Assembly: GCF_902713425.1 (NCBI RefSeq)
Contig: NC_081244.1
Span: 5,809,534-5,873,533, forward strand
Direction: 5' to 3'
Length of the DNA: 64,000 bases
Source of the DNA: Acipenser ruthenus
Lineage: Eukaryota; Chordata; Actinopteri; Acipenseriformes; Acipenseridae
Shown: piece by piece, positions 1-11,242 of the stretch
Position numbering within the stretch: position 1 is the stretch's first letter
Layout: each line of letters starts with the position of its first letter
Notes under the pieces: generated by a model
What the model was told of the DNA's origin: nothing
Databases searched by the model: none
Seen by the model: only the letters and a program-made list of their open reading frames with translations
Program-made: the position numbers and the translations under genes

Positions 1-1205
1 AATAAACATTCAGTGAACGAAGGTTTTGATTGTAAGTAGTGACAGACTTTATTAATAAACTTCAGGAATGTTTAAACGCTGGCTGTGATGGATATTATAA
101 TATTATAATGGATAATATTTTTTGTAATTGTTATTTCTGATGGCTTGTGATTGTAATTACAGAGTCTAGCTCTTATTTAAAGACCTGCTTTTATCAACTT
201 ATACCCTACCGGGGATAGTCCAAGCATTTCACAGCACTGTGGAACAATAAAAGCAGCCACGCTGATACAGCAACTTCATGCCCGCTGCTTCACCCGTTTC
301 ATGGACTTTAATAACTTCATGGACCAGCATCTTCGCTTCTGCCTGGTTTAGTAATACCAAGCAACAGCAAGACTACAGCAGCAGCTCCTGGTGTCGTTCG
401 CTTGTGTTAGTGTTTCATTTTTAATAAAGTAACTTTATTGGAAAATCTTAATGTTGTTTAATTTCCCCATTTTATTGCCTGGGGTTTGCATCGTTCTTGT
501 TGTGGGCTCTGTTGCTCTGAAATGTAGTAATTTAAGCTATTTTAAACCTGATTGTTCCTCTTTTTCATTCCAGAGTTTGTCATCGTATTTCATCTAACCA
601 TTCAGTCCTGCGCTTCTCTCAAGCAGAAACTGACAATTGTGCAGCATTGTGGGGTGTTTGTTTTATGACATGGATTATAATATACTAATAATATAATATC
701 ATATCTTTATTTTTATATAGCGCCTTTCATAGTGGACCACCATCACTGATATAATGTGATATCTCCTCTTTTTTTTCTCCCTGGATACTTTATCACTCTT
801 CCTTAAATGCTCTTTACTTGCTCTTATCTGCCCCCTATTTTACTGCATTTAATCCTGTACTTCAGAGTACTGTAATCTGTCACAAGTGTTATTTAATCTG
901 TAGTATTTTGTATTTAATTATATCCTGATGTAACTATCACTGACACTGTTATCTGCTCCGTTATTGAATCATATTTTGTCATACTTGTACTTGCTAGAAC
1001 CAAAGTCATTGTATTTATCTTGCTCTTAATTGTATTATTACTTGTACTGTGATTATTATTATTATTATCACAGAGGCAGGCTGTGAACTGTGTACTGGGA
1101 GCTTAATTGAGACAAACTCATTTTACTCTTGGTATGAGAGCTTGGATTGTTATACGTTTTTGGTGAATTGTGAAACAGTGATTAATATCCTGTGCTTAAC
1201 CACAG
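1..1205. other. left flank, no gene recognised
   Basis: I see no exon that I can support here. The sequence is AT-rich. At about 700-755 there is a short reverse-strand piece with the words tatatagcgcctttcatagt and ggaccaccatca, which is the same 3' tail seen on the SINE at 45664-45895, so it is probably the end of an old SINE. A short (TTA)n run lies at 1052-1070. Confidence 0.5.
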
Positions 1206-1750
1206 ACAGCTCAAGCGTCCGGCTGGCCAATGAGAGCGTGTTCTGCTCTGGGAGAGTCGAGGTTTATCACGATGGCCAGTGGGGGACAGTGTGTGATGAC
1301 GGCTGGGATATGAGCGATGCCCAGGTTGTGTGCAGAGAGCTGAGTTGTGACAATGCGCTGTCTGCTCCAGGATCAGCACAGTTTGGACGAGGGACTGGTT
1401 CTGTCTGGGTGAACAATACCATTTGTACAGGCTCCGAGTCCTCTATCCTGCAGTGTGTAACTCCTGGTGCTGGAACAAGTCACTGCAATCATGGAGAGGA
1501 TGCTGGAGTAGTGGTTAGGGCTCTGGACTCTTGACCGAAGGGTCGTGGGTTCAATCCCAGGTGGGGGACACTGCTGCTGTACCCTTGAGCAAGGTACTTT
1601 ACCTAGATTGCTCCAGTAAAAACCCAGCTGTATAAATGGGTAATTGTATATAAAAATAATGTGATATCTTGTAACAATTGTTACATGGATAAGGGCGTCT
1701 GCTAAAAAATAAATAATAATAATGGAGAGGATGCTGGAGTGGTTTGCTCA
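1206..1750 (+). pseudogene. orphan SRCR-domain exon interrupted by a SINE
   Basis: An acceptor (ccacag) at 1205 is followed by an open frame reading RLANESVFCSGRVEVYHDG, GQWGTVCDDGWD and VVCRELSC, which is a group-B scavenger receptor cysteine-rich domain (eight Cys expected) close to the intact SRCR exon at 3341-3655. After CNHGEDAGVV the frame enters a SINE (1510-1721) and stops. The rest of the domain (GVVCSG, then a gtcggg donor) resumes at 1741. The host exon was therefore whole before the SINE landed. A signal-peptide exon at 2799 lies downstream, so this exon most likely belongs to an upstream, decaying paralogue and not to the receptor gene to the right. Alternatively it is an exon that is skipped; its 1-1 phase would allow skipping without a frame change. 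Confidence 0.75.
1510..1721 (+). mobile_element. tRNA-derived SINE (family 1), inserted in an SRCR exon
   Basis: The SINE carries a tRNA-like head (B-box-like gggttcaatcccagg), a body with tactttacctagattgctcc, and the tail aagggcgtctgctaa followed by (aat)n. It is flanked by a perfect 19-bp target duplication, atggagaggatgctggagt, at 1491-1509 and 1722-1740. The 5' end is slightly short compared with other copies (the first gcagcagtgtgg is missing), with microhomology tggagt at the junction. A perfect duplication implies a recent insertion. Confidence 0.9.
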
Positions 1751-1924
1751 GGTCGGGAAACTTTTTTTTTAACAATTTAAATACATTTTTAGCTAGTTTT
1801 ATACACATCAGGGCGTAGTTGCTGTAGCTGAAAGGGCACACAGACATACATTTTGAGGGGCATTAGGGCAATTGACAAGGGCACGGATGGCAATTGCCAC
1901 ATTGGCGCCCTTATTTCAAGCCCT

Positions 1925-2236
1925 GCTGTTGATGCAGTGTAATGGTCATATAGAACAAAAGTGTTTGAGTACTAGCAATTGTGATTTTTGTACTGATTTT
2001 GTAATGCTGGGGGAATATACAGGCTTTTAACATGCTGTTATACATGTCAGATAAACACATGCTTTGCTGTGTCCAATGGTGTTTAAATCAAACCTTGTGT
2101 GCAATTTTTATTCAGTTTTGGCGTATTTTAACAGCTTGAAAAGCAAGTTTTTTTTATGTATTTTAAAATATACTCCTGGGGATCAGTTACAGTAAATCAT
2201 GTTTTAAATCGATGAAATAAAAACCTGGAAAAAAAA
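1925..2236 (+). repeat. second copy of the TREX2-like 3' UTR, ending in an A-run
   Basis: This stretch is clearly homologous to 12143-12446, the sequence after the TREX2-like stop codon. Shared words include ctgttgatgca, atacaggcttttaacatgct, gttatacatgtcagataaac and cagttacagtaaatcatgtt, in the same order and strand. It ends in AATAAA (2216-2221), about seven more bases, then an A-run at 2229-2236. An end just after a polyadenylation signal with an A-tail is what a 5'-truncated retrocopy of the mRNA would leave. A local duplication or an unrecognised repeat family with two members here is also possible. Confidence 0.7.
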
Positions 2237-2798
2237 TAATAATGTTGTTACCGGGTTAACCAATTATATTGCAAACGTGCGTTTTGAAATCCGATGCAGT
2301 GCACCGTTAACGAAATCCTTCACCTCGAATGGAACTCTCTCGTCCTTTCTGAACCATGCAGTTCTACCAATGTGCAGCAGATGGCGTCTTTTCTCTTTTC
2401 TGGGACGATTTGTAGTGTGCATATTCTGTATTGAATTCTGTTTGTGCTTTGTATCTGTTTAAAAAATACTGTCTGCAATACCGAACTCTCCTCTTTCTAA
2501 ACACCATGCCAGTAACAGTGCGTGGCGTAATCCAGCTAGCTGTATGACAAAAGAATGGGAAATGTCAACTTCCCCATTTGACAGTAGGTTAGATCCCCTT
2601 CTCTCTTGCAGACAGTTAAACATTGAGCTTTGATGCCAGTGTTTGATTGTTTATTTAGCCTGCTGTACATCGCAGGTGCTGATAAACTACTGAAAACAAG
2701 AATGGTTTTATGAGAAGATAGTTTTGGTTTGATTTGACACATTGGAAACCAGCTCGTTTTGAACTTCAGATTGAAGGAACTATATTTAAAAAAAAAAA

Positions 2799-5700
2799 AT
2801 GATCACCTCTTTTGTTTTTGGGATGGTTCTCTTTTTGCCTGTTGTTCGTAAGTATTTCATTTAATATATATAAATAAATAAATATATATATATAATATCC
2901 ATTTGTTTTATGAAGTACAATTTCTAAACTTTCAGAAAACTACATTTCTTACCTTCGTATATATCCTGTTTTGTCATTATTTACCAGGGCTTAGAGTCAG
3001 TAGCAGGGTCAGGACAGGTCTCAAACCCCAGGGCACCAGAGCGGCCATTTTGAAACGAGCTTTGAAACAGACTTTAAAGTTATAAGGTTAAAAAGCTGTC
3101 AGGATGCTAACAATGAAAAGAAAAATGACAGGTACGTTATTTATTCAGTTGTAGCAACACATGGGGACGGTAGATTTTTCAGAACCCCGCTAGAACAATC
3201 TGATAATCTATAGAACACCAAAGAGCGATTTCTCATTTCTCAAACTTCAGGAATTCAGGGTGGAAATGGGGTATTTTAGCGCCTGGATAGTTAGTAAGCC
3301 CGGTAAATAAAGTAAGCTTTTTCTTTGTGTTTCATCCCAGACAACTCAAGCGTCAGGCTGGCCGATGGGGGCAGCAGCTGCTCTGGGAGAGTCGAGGTTT
3401 ATCACGATGGCCAGTGGGGGACAGTGTGTGATGACCACTGGGATGTGAGCGATGCCCAGGTTGTGTGCAGAGAGCTGAGTTGTGGCAATGCAGTGTCTGC
3501 TCCTTTAGAAGCACACTTTGGAGAGGGGAATGGAACAATCTGGCTGGATGAGGTAGCTTGTAGTGGAAGTGAGCCATCACTGCTTAACTGTGCATTGCAA
3601 GAATGGGGAATACATAACTGTAAACATACAGAAGATGCCGGGGTCCTGTGTGCAGGTAGGAAACGTTGACCCCTTTGTCATTCTCCTGTGGATTGTTCCA
3701 GACGTGTTTAATTTCTGTTCTACCTCAGCACTATAAATTGCTGTGCTATAGTCTTGGGAGTCAATTGGAGATCAGAAAATGGATTTGAAACCTTGATTAG
3801 CACTCCTAGAAACGAGGGGGAGGGAACATAATAATGACACAGTGATAATGTTGCCAGTGCTGATGAGGTAAGAAATGGACCTCAAAGTGGTTTTGTGATG
3901 ACTGTGCTACAGCAGTGTTTAAAAGATAACTGTGGAAGAATGTCGCGAACACAGTGCCACCCAGAAAACAGCATTCCCTCTTTTTCTCAGCTTCTTTTAA
4001 GAAACCGCAGATTGTTGTGAGTGTCCGAGGTGTCGTGAAGCTGAACTGCCTGACGACAGAAACCCTGAGCAACGTCACTTACCTCCTGGTAAAGAACAGC
4101 AAGCCGCTGGACGAGAACGGCAATGGCACGTTTTATATCGGGAACAGGAACGCCTCGGATAGCAACGGAAATTACACGTGCAGGATTGTCAGAGAGAAGG
4201 AGTTTTCCAGCAACAGCTCTCCTATCTCAATCAGGATCACAGGTAGCTCTGAAGGCGGCAGAGATCATTTTACAGCTTTATCGTTTGTTTTTAGTTCTGT
4301 GGTTTTTCCCTCGTTGAGTTGACAACAATTTTTGCTTGACGCAAACTTAAATTAACTCTACTTCCTGTTAGTGCTGCACGAACCGACTGTTCAGTTATTT
4401 GGAGCGAGCTCTCTACAGAAATCAGGTGCTGACAATGAGGTGGGGGCTGAAACGAGTGAAGAAACAGCTGCTCTGGTTTTGCAATGATTGCTGCTTCTCT
4501 CTGAACTGCGGAGAACAGCGATCCACACAAACCCCAAGCAGCTGTTTCTGCACGTCTTTCACTCTGAATGGTAAAATCAGCATGATCGACACCAGCAAAT
4601 AATGGTCCTGGAGGGTCGGTGTCCCTTCTGGTTTTTGTTCTTACTGTACACTGAATTAATTAATTTGACCAATTAAGCTTCTAATAAGCACTTAATTGAT
4701 CCAATTAAGTAATTTAAGGTACAGTTGGAACAAAAACCAGACGGGACACCGAAACTCCGGGACCAGGATTGGAGACCCCTGCTTTATAGGGTTTAAAATC
4801 TAAAAGTAATATTATATTTTTATAGAGTTATGTATTAGTAACTAACCTATGCATACCATTCATATATCTGCGTGGAAAATAAATAAATTATATTGTGAAC
4901 TTGATTTTTAATCGGCTTGCATTTGTCGTCCAACTCAACTAAATTTCAGGCGATGTCTTGGGGTTCTATACCATTTAAGATGAATGATGAGATTAATGAT
5001 AATCGGGGTGCCAGTGCTGTTTCTGTGTTTCACGCAAGTAATGCTGGAACAGTAATCGTCTGTGTTGTGTTCCTCTCCTAGCTCCTCCTCCCGCTCTGTC
5101 TGTGAGCAGCTCTGTATCTGTGAGAGGAGCGGATGTGACAATGCACTGCAGCCTCAGCAGCTCATATCAGAGCCCTGGCTGGTTTATTCTCTACCGGGAC
5201 CGCGAGGCTGTGCAGGAGCAGAGCGTACCTGGAGGACTCAACAGCTTCACCTTCAACCTCACCCGCAACACAACACACGGACAGCAGGGGGAGTACTCGT
5301 GCCGCTATTACACACAGTCACAGACCGGATGGGTGCTGACAGAACACTCGGCTCCTGTGACTATCACAGAACATTTACCAGTCGTCACAAGTAAGTCACA
5401 CTGTGCTGCTTGTGTTGTTCATGCGAGGTGATACATTTGAGCACTGGTTAGCCTAGACAAGCGCTCCTTTCAGAAACAGCAGTGATAAAGCTGTTGCTAG
5501 TGCTAAAATAGATGGGTTTATGTCCTTGACTAGCATCGCTATAAAGAGGGCAGTGATAAGAATCCTAGTGCTAACAAGAGGTCATTTATAGGCTGTTGCA
5601 TTAGTAGCTTATTGATCCCAGAATCTCATCAAGCAGCTTCTTGAAGGATCCCAGGGTGTCAGCTTCAACGACATTACTGGGGAGTTGGTTCCAGACCCTC

Positions 5701-7636
5701 ACAATTCTCTTTGTAAAAAAGTGCCTCCTATTTTCTGTTCTGAATGCCCCTTTATCTAATCTCAATTTGTGACCCCTGGTCCTTGTTTCTTTTTTCAGTT
5801 CGAAAAAGTCCCCTGGGTCGACATTGTCAATACCTTTTAGGATTTTGAATGTTTGAATCGGATCGCTGCATAGTCTTCTTTGTTCAAGACTGAATAGATT
5901 CAGTTCTTTTAGCCCGTCTGCATACGACATGCCTTTTAAACCCGGGATAATTCTGGTCGCTCTTCTTTGCACTCTTTCTAGAGCAGCAATATCCTTTTTG
6001 TAGCGAGGCGACCAGAACTGAACACAATATTCTAGGTGAGGTCTTACTAATGCATTGTAAAGTTTTAACATTACTTCCCTTGATTTAAATTCAACACTTC
6101 TCACAATATATCTGAGCACCCTGTGACACTGCAGGGAATCTATTCAAGGGTTAACTGTGATTATGCCTTTTAACTGGACTCTCTTTCTAAGCCAGGTTCC
6201 TGTACATGGGTTGCTATTGGGACTGGCTCAGCAGTAGGGCTGATCATTTTAGTGTGTGTAGCAGCTCTGTGTGTCTGGAAGATCATACAAGGTAAGCAAG
6301 AACATTCGCCCACACTACCTTTAGAAAACCTTCACATTGTAAAAGATTAGAGTGAAATTACTGTGGCAAACTTTTAGAAAACCATAACCTGGGAAGTGCA
6401 TGACTTTATACTGTCTGCATTCTGCCAATGTTTCATTTCTTAGCTGTTTATAAACTATTCCAGCAAAGAAAAGATAATTCTGAAAAGACTCCTTCGGGCA
6501 GAAGGGGGGGGGGGGGTGGAGGGAGCACATCAGCGTGACGCGCATTTTAATACCCAATGCTTCTTGATTTCAGTGTACTGCGCAACACTAATATGCTTCC
6601 CCAACAGTAATTTTTTTTGTTTTGTTCCATTAGGAAGAAAGGAGCCAAACAGGTAAGGATATATGTTTGGGAGGTGCTGTTTCGTTTTTACGATAAATTC
6701 AAACTAACTTTAGCCTGTGTCTAACAAAGCCTGTAAGATAGCCCCTTTTCTATTACAGCATTAATTTGATGTATGAACATGCATTTTTCCCATAGGAGTA
6801 GCCTTGACCTTTGTCCACAAAATCAGCCTGACCACATCTGTAAGTATCCCTTTCCCTGTGTCCTAAACTGAAGCAAGGCTCCTTGACTCATCTATCTGCT
6901 TATACTGCATACATAGGTTATACAGAAAACTTCACTGATAGTTTTGTTGTTCTCTGTCTCTCAGATGAGCTGGAACCAATGCCTGCTGTAAAAGTACCAG
7001 TAAGTGAACTACATTTTCAAAACACTGTTTGCAAAATTACTTTTAATATTACTATCATCTTGTTTAAAATGTGGTTTTGCAAGTGTGAGTCTCACCCTTA
7101 TCCAGGGTGACTTACAATTGTTACAAGATATCACATTATTTTTACATACAATTATATACAGTTGGGTTTTTTTACTGGAGCAATCTAGGTAAAGTACCTT
7201 GCTCAAGGGTACAGCAGCAGTGTCCCCCCACCTGGGATTGAACCCACGACCCTCCGGTCAAGAGTCCAGAGCCCTAACCACTGCTCCACACTGCTGCCCC
7301 TAGTGGTGGATTTCACCTGTCTGTGATGATATTTACAGATATCTGAAACCTAATTTGTTATGATATTCCGACTAAGTTATGTGACTAATACTATTCTTCC
7401 AAAAAAAACAAAAAAAAAAGTTAAATAAAAAAAAAAATTCCCTCAGTGTGGTTAGAGATGCTAATATTTCATGTTTTTTATTTTTCCCCACATAGGATAC
7501 AGAGGTGTCTCAACAGAGGAATGAAGATGACGTCTCTTACGCCAGTCTGAACTCGGACTTTCTGCGGCAGAACCGTGCGACTGTGAATCAGGAAAGAGAG
7601 GACTGTGTTTATTCTGACGTCATAGGGGGCCACTAG
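2799..7636 (+). CDS. SRCR-Ig transmembrane receptor with ITIM tail (FCRL/scavenger-receptor-like)
   Basis: I assemble nine exons: 2799-2847, 3341-3655, 3991-4242, 5082-5390, 6196-6291, 6634-6652, 6796-6839, 6965-6999 and 7496-7636. All have AG/GT borders, and the lengths sum to 1260 nt, giving 419 aa and a stop. Order: short signal peptide (MITSFVFGMVLFLPVV); a group-B SRCR domain with eight Cys (residues about 17-121); Ig domain 1 (122-205, ending GNYTC plus strand G); Ig domain 2 (206-308, MHCSLSS...GEYSCRYY); a TM helix (about 313-336, VGLIILVCVAALCVW); then a tail of small exons. The last exon holds VSYASL (Y388), a canonical ITIM, and CVYSDVI (Y412), an ITIM/SH2-type site. Extracellular exons are phase 1-1, typical of Ig and SRCR modules. 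The family is leukocyte surface receptors; mouse Fcrls also combines Ig and SRCR, but its orthology here is unproven. Ligand unknown; an inhibitory immune role is inferred from the ITIM. Confidence 0.85.
5592..6130 (-). mobile_element. 5'-truncated LINE (CR1/L2-like), reverse transcriptase C-terminal end
   Basis: The reverse strand encodes about 172 codons with LYNALVRPHLEYCVQFWSP, ALERVQRRATRIIPGL, LNLFSLEQRRL, FKILKGID and VRVWNQLPSNVVEA, which is the end of a CR1/L2-type LINE ORF2 after the catalytic core. The frame is still open, so the copy is young. It sits in the intron between the second Ig exon and the TM exon of the receptor gene, antisense to it. A sister fragment lies at 12727-13120. 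Confidence 0.9.
7095..7300 (-). mobile_element. SINE family 1, nearly full length
   Basis: This is the reverse complement of the family-1 SINE: tail (tccagggtgacttacaattg), body and tRNA-like head ending in actgctccacactgctgccc. It lies in the last intron of the SRCR-Ig receptor gene. Confidence 0.9.
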
Positions 7637-8537
7637 GGAGTTTACACAGCGTTTGAAATTCGGGTTGGGGGTCTGGTTTATTAAGCGAGGACTGCAGGGG
7701 TCCACTTGTCATCTTCAAGTGTTTAAACTGGAAACATGGAATTATGAAACACAATTAATAAGAATGTCAGTCTAAGTTTCAGGCAGAAAACACTCCCTGA
7801 GGAGCTGTATGAAAAAAGTCCCCAGTCCCGTAATCGCCTTAAAACGGGGGGCTGTTTTCTACAAAGTGAAAACACAACTCAAATTAGTTTAAGTGGAGTT
7901 AGTGTGTTTCAAATCAAATCAAATCAAGTTCCTTTGTATAAAACGTATTCAGTCGTGTGTTACCACCTGTCCTGCGGATGCACAGCAGTCCGGAGAGTTG
8001 CTCTTTGAAGCTCTGTGTGGAAATCATCTATGAAGTTTCAGAGCTGGATTGCACCGCGGAGCATCGCTGTACGAAAAATGCAGACAATACCACTTGCTTG
8101 TACGCACCAAACCCGGGCATACCACACTAAAACCATAGCTACAGTATTCTAAATCCCAGAGCGGTGTGGTAAAGCTTATTTGAAATGAAACAAACACTAT
8201 ACACCGGGGTCAATACATAGTATAACCATAGGAAACAACGCATGAGGAAAAACGACTACATTTACCGTGGCAGTATTTTATAAGGGTAATTCACACACCA
8301 TTTACAGGTGAAACAGGGTCTATAATACCCCTGTTTATCTTTAAAGTATTTATTTGTCATTTATATGTTTTGTTTTGTTTTGTTTTTTTAATATAATTTT
8401 ACACTTTGGTTTGATTAATGCACATCTTACATATTATTGACATACTTTGCAATGTATCACTTTCAGTGGCTTCTCAATTCAGTTCACTTGTAATGCCTTA
8501 TTGAGTAGGACTAATTGAATTATTGCAAACTGTCCTC

Positions 8538-8595
<58 letters not shown>

Positions 8596-9010
8596 TTTCA
8601 TTCTTTCATTCTTTCTTTCCTGCCTGCGTCCAGTGTGCCGGTTTACAATGAGCTTGAGTGAATTACGCGTTTTAGCAGCTAGTCAGTAGCTAATAGTAAA
8701 GTAAGAGATACAGATGTTTCTCTCTCCGATGTTCCCTCCCCTGCACAGACAGACATGTCCTATGTTTTGTGTTTTTACAGTGGTCAGTGTTTGTATTATT
8801 ATCCTCGCTGTACGCCTGTTTAAGGAACCGTACCCTTGCTAGGACGCACTAAACACTTTCTAGAGTACAATATTGCAGTTTGCACATTGGTGATTTCAAA
8901 TGACTATTTTGATCAATCTTAGTTATTAATGTAAAATCTGTAGTGGATCGCTTAGATATTGGATAATGTGCTGTCAAATAAAAACATTCTCATTGGTTTC
9001 ATATGGATTT
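7637..9010 (+). other. probable 3' UTR of the SRCR-Ig receptor with polyadenylation signal
   Basis: No further coding sequence follows the TAG at 7634-7636. The first good polyadenylation context is AATAAA near 8979 (gtcaaataaaaacattctc), followed by a GT-rich stretch (tttgttgtctgtgtg) near 9008. This would make a 3' UTR of about 1.35 kb. It contains a pure (CTTT)n tract at about 8539-8605. No transcript evidence is available, so the end is an inference. Confidence 0.45.
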
Positions 9011-9451
9011 GTTGTCTGTGTGCTTCTTGGTGACGCTGTGCCCCGTATTTATCAATAACATTGTTCTATGCTTATCGTCTGTATCCCTTCTGAGCGAGCG
9101 GGTGTTGCACATGTAACTATCATGCTACAGTCAATCACACTTTAAAATGCGTTATTCCTAAATGAAATGAAGACATCTGCGAATCAAACCAACAAGTCGC
9201 CCAAATGAACAAGTCGCTTCGAAAGATGGTGGCCGTCTTTGTGTAAATATGTATCTTACATAAAATTTAAACCGTGTGCAGATTTCTGATTCACCAGTCC
9301 TGAAGACATCCGAGGTATTTTACATATTATATGCATTTCACAAAAAAAAAATACATATTGTATTCACATACACACAAAAATAACTAATTCACCGACCTGC
9401 CTATAACAATGCAAAAACTACACTTCCCACAATCCCTGAGGTGTAGCCTTA

Positions 9452-9459
9452 TGACGTCA
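9452..9459. promoter_or_regulatory. palindromic CRE in the TREX2-like promoter
   Basis: TGACGTCA is a perfect CREB/ATF site. It lies about 130 bp upstream of the donor of the presumed non-coding first exon of the TREX2-like gene, in a GC-richer patch than its surroundings. Confidence 0.5.
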
Positions 9460-9479
9460 CAGTAACGGGTGGAGCTCCA

Positions 9480-9590
9480 CAGGGACATGCCCGAGCTTGT
9501 TGCTGTTTCCATTGTATTCAGGCAGTAAGATCGAATGCGTTGCGAGTCGAATTTAGAATCCCTGGCTGCTGTGAGAGTTCTAGAATCCAG
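9480..9590 (+). other. probable non-coding exon 1 of the TREX2-like gene
   Basis: The coding exon at 11243 opens with an acceptor (ttattgcag) and only 19 bases of 5' UTR, so an upstream exon is required. The best candidate donor is tagaatccag/gtaagc at 9590/9591, downstream of the CRE. The 5' limit given is approximate. The intron would hold the 40-bp minisatellite at 9917-10580. Confidence 0.45.
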
Positions 9591-9916
9591 GTAAGCGCTG
9601 CTTTGCATCAATTTACAGGGAAAAAAAACTATCCCGAATAAACATGCATTGACCGTTTTTGATTATTATTTATTTCTTAGCAGATTAGTTTGCAATTCTG
9701 GTTAACTCAAGATTTTACTTATAAAGCGTTGTCTAAACTTAGCGTGAAACTCACGAGACAGTACGTTGCCTATAGTTGAAGCAGTGATGTCATAATCAAC
9801 TCTCATAAAGAAAACGCTTTTCGCATTAATCCGTTTTTTATTGTTATTTTACAATACGTCGTACATTTAGTTACATCATGCTTTATCATTGTGTACAACT
9901 TGACGTTTACACTTAG

Positions 9917-10580
9917 CATTGGAAAGCACAGAGAGGTGTGGTAAAGCATAGGGAAGCATTGTAAAGCACAGAGAGGTCTGGTAAAGCATAGGGAAGCATT
10001 GTAAAGCACAGAGAGGTGTGGTAAAGCATAGGGAAGCATTGTAAAGCACAGAGAGGTCTGGTAAAGCATAGGGAAGCATTGTAAAGCACAGAGAGGTCTG
10101 GTAAAGCATAGGGAAGCATTGTAAAGCACAGAGAGGTCTGGTAAAGCATAGGGAAGCATTGTAAAGCACAGAGAGGTGTGGTAAAGCATAGGGAAGCATT
10201 GTAAAGCACAGAGAGGTCTGGTAAAGCATAGGGAAGCATTGTAAAGCACAGAGAGGTCTGGTAAAGCATAGGGAAGCATTGTAAAGTACAGAGAGGTCTG
10301 GTAAAGCACAGGGAAGCATTGTAAAGCACAGAGAGGTGTGGTAAAGCATAGGGAAGCATTGTAAAGCACAGAGAGGTCTGGTAAAGCATAGGGAAGCATT
10401 GTAAAGCACAGAGAGGTCTGGTAAAGCATAGGGAAGCATTGTAAAGCACAGAGAGGTCTGGTAAAGCATAGGGAAGCATTGTAAAGCACAGAGAGGTCTG
10501 GTAAAGCATAGGGAAGCATTGTAAAGCACAGAGAGGTGTGGTAAAGCATAGGGAAGCATTGTAAAGCACAGAGAGGTGTG
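9917..10580 (-). repeat. 40-bp minisatellite array A (reverse orientation)
   Basis: About 16-17 copies of a 40-bp unit (tgctttaccagacctctctg followed by tgctttacaatgcttcccta, here as the reverse complement). Variants differ mainly at cagacc versus cacacc. The unit has no stop codon in three frames and is not a multiple of three, so it creates long spurious open frames. The same unit forms five more arrays in this window. Confidence 0.97.
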
Positions 10581-11100
10581 GTGTACCAGGGTAAATTAGT
10601 TAATGCAGAGTATAACCACGGGGATACTGCAGAATTACAATGCAAACGTATCTGAGCAAAATTTGATATTACCTGTAAGACGACAAAGAGAAAAAATAAA
10701 CCAGTCTGGAAAACAAACGCTGGGCAGATAGTGTTGAATTGTAATGCTAGTGTGAGCAACCATGGCATTTGTTTTCAAAGACACCTAATCTAATCACAAC
10801 TAACACCTCAGCTTTCAAAGGCAGATTCCACCCCTGTGAAATCCACAGGAAACCAGACTTCACCTTAGAGAAGCATCCAATCAAAGACCATGCTGAATAC
10901 AGCCCTACCAAACAGTGTTCAAACACTTAACAAAGGTTTCACGATGCAAAGTTATGTGCAATATAGTTGAAGTTCCCAGTATTAAATACATAATACCTAA
11001 AAATAAATGTATAATGGAATTAACTGAACAAATTAATTATATTTAGGATATCACTGGTACACTTATAATGTTAATGTTGTGCTGAAGATATTTTTGTAAA

Positions 11101-11127
<27 letters not shown>
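11101..11127. repeat. (AT)n microsatellite
   Basis: A short pure AT dinucleotide tract in the TREX2-like first intron. Confidence 0.9.
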
Positions 11128-11133
<6 letters not shown>

Positions 11134-11242
11134 CATGGTTATCTAGATATGATCGACATTACCAATTATTGTTTAATTTATTTTGTTTTAAATGTCCTTA
11201 ATATTAGATCTATAGTTTCGAATTCCTTTTTTTTTATTGCAG

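Noticed and set aside
1049-1534. First exon of the SRCR-Ig receptor
   Set aside because: The frame lacks a signal peptide, is cut by a SINE, and lies upstream of a good signal-peptide exon at 2799 that joins in phase to the next SRCR exon.
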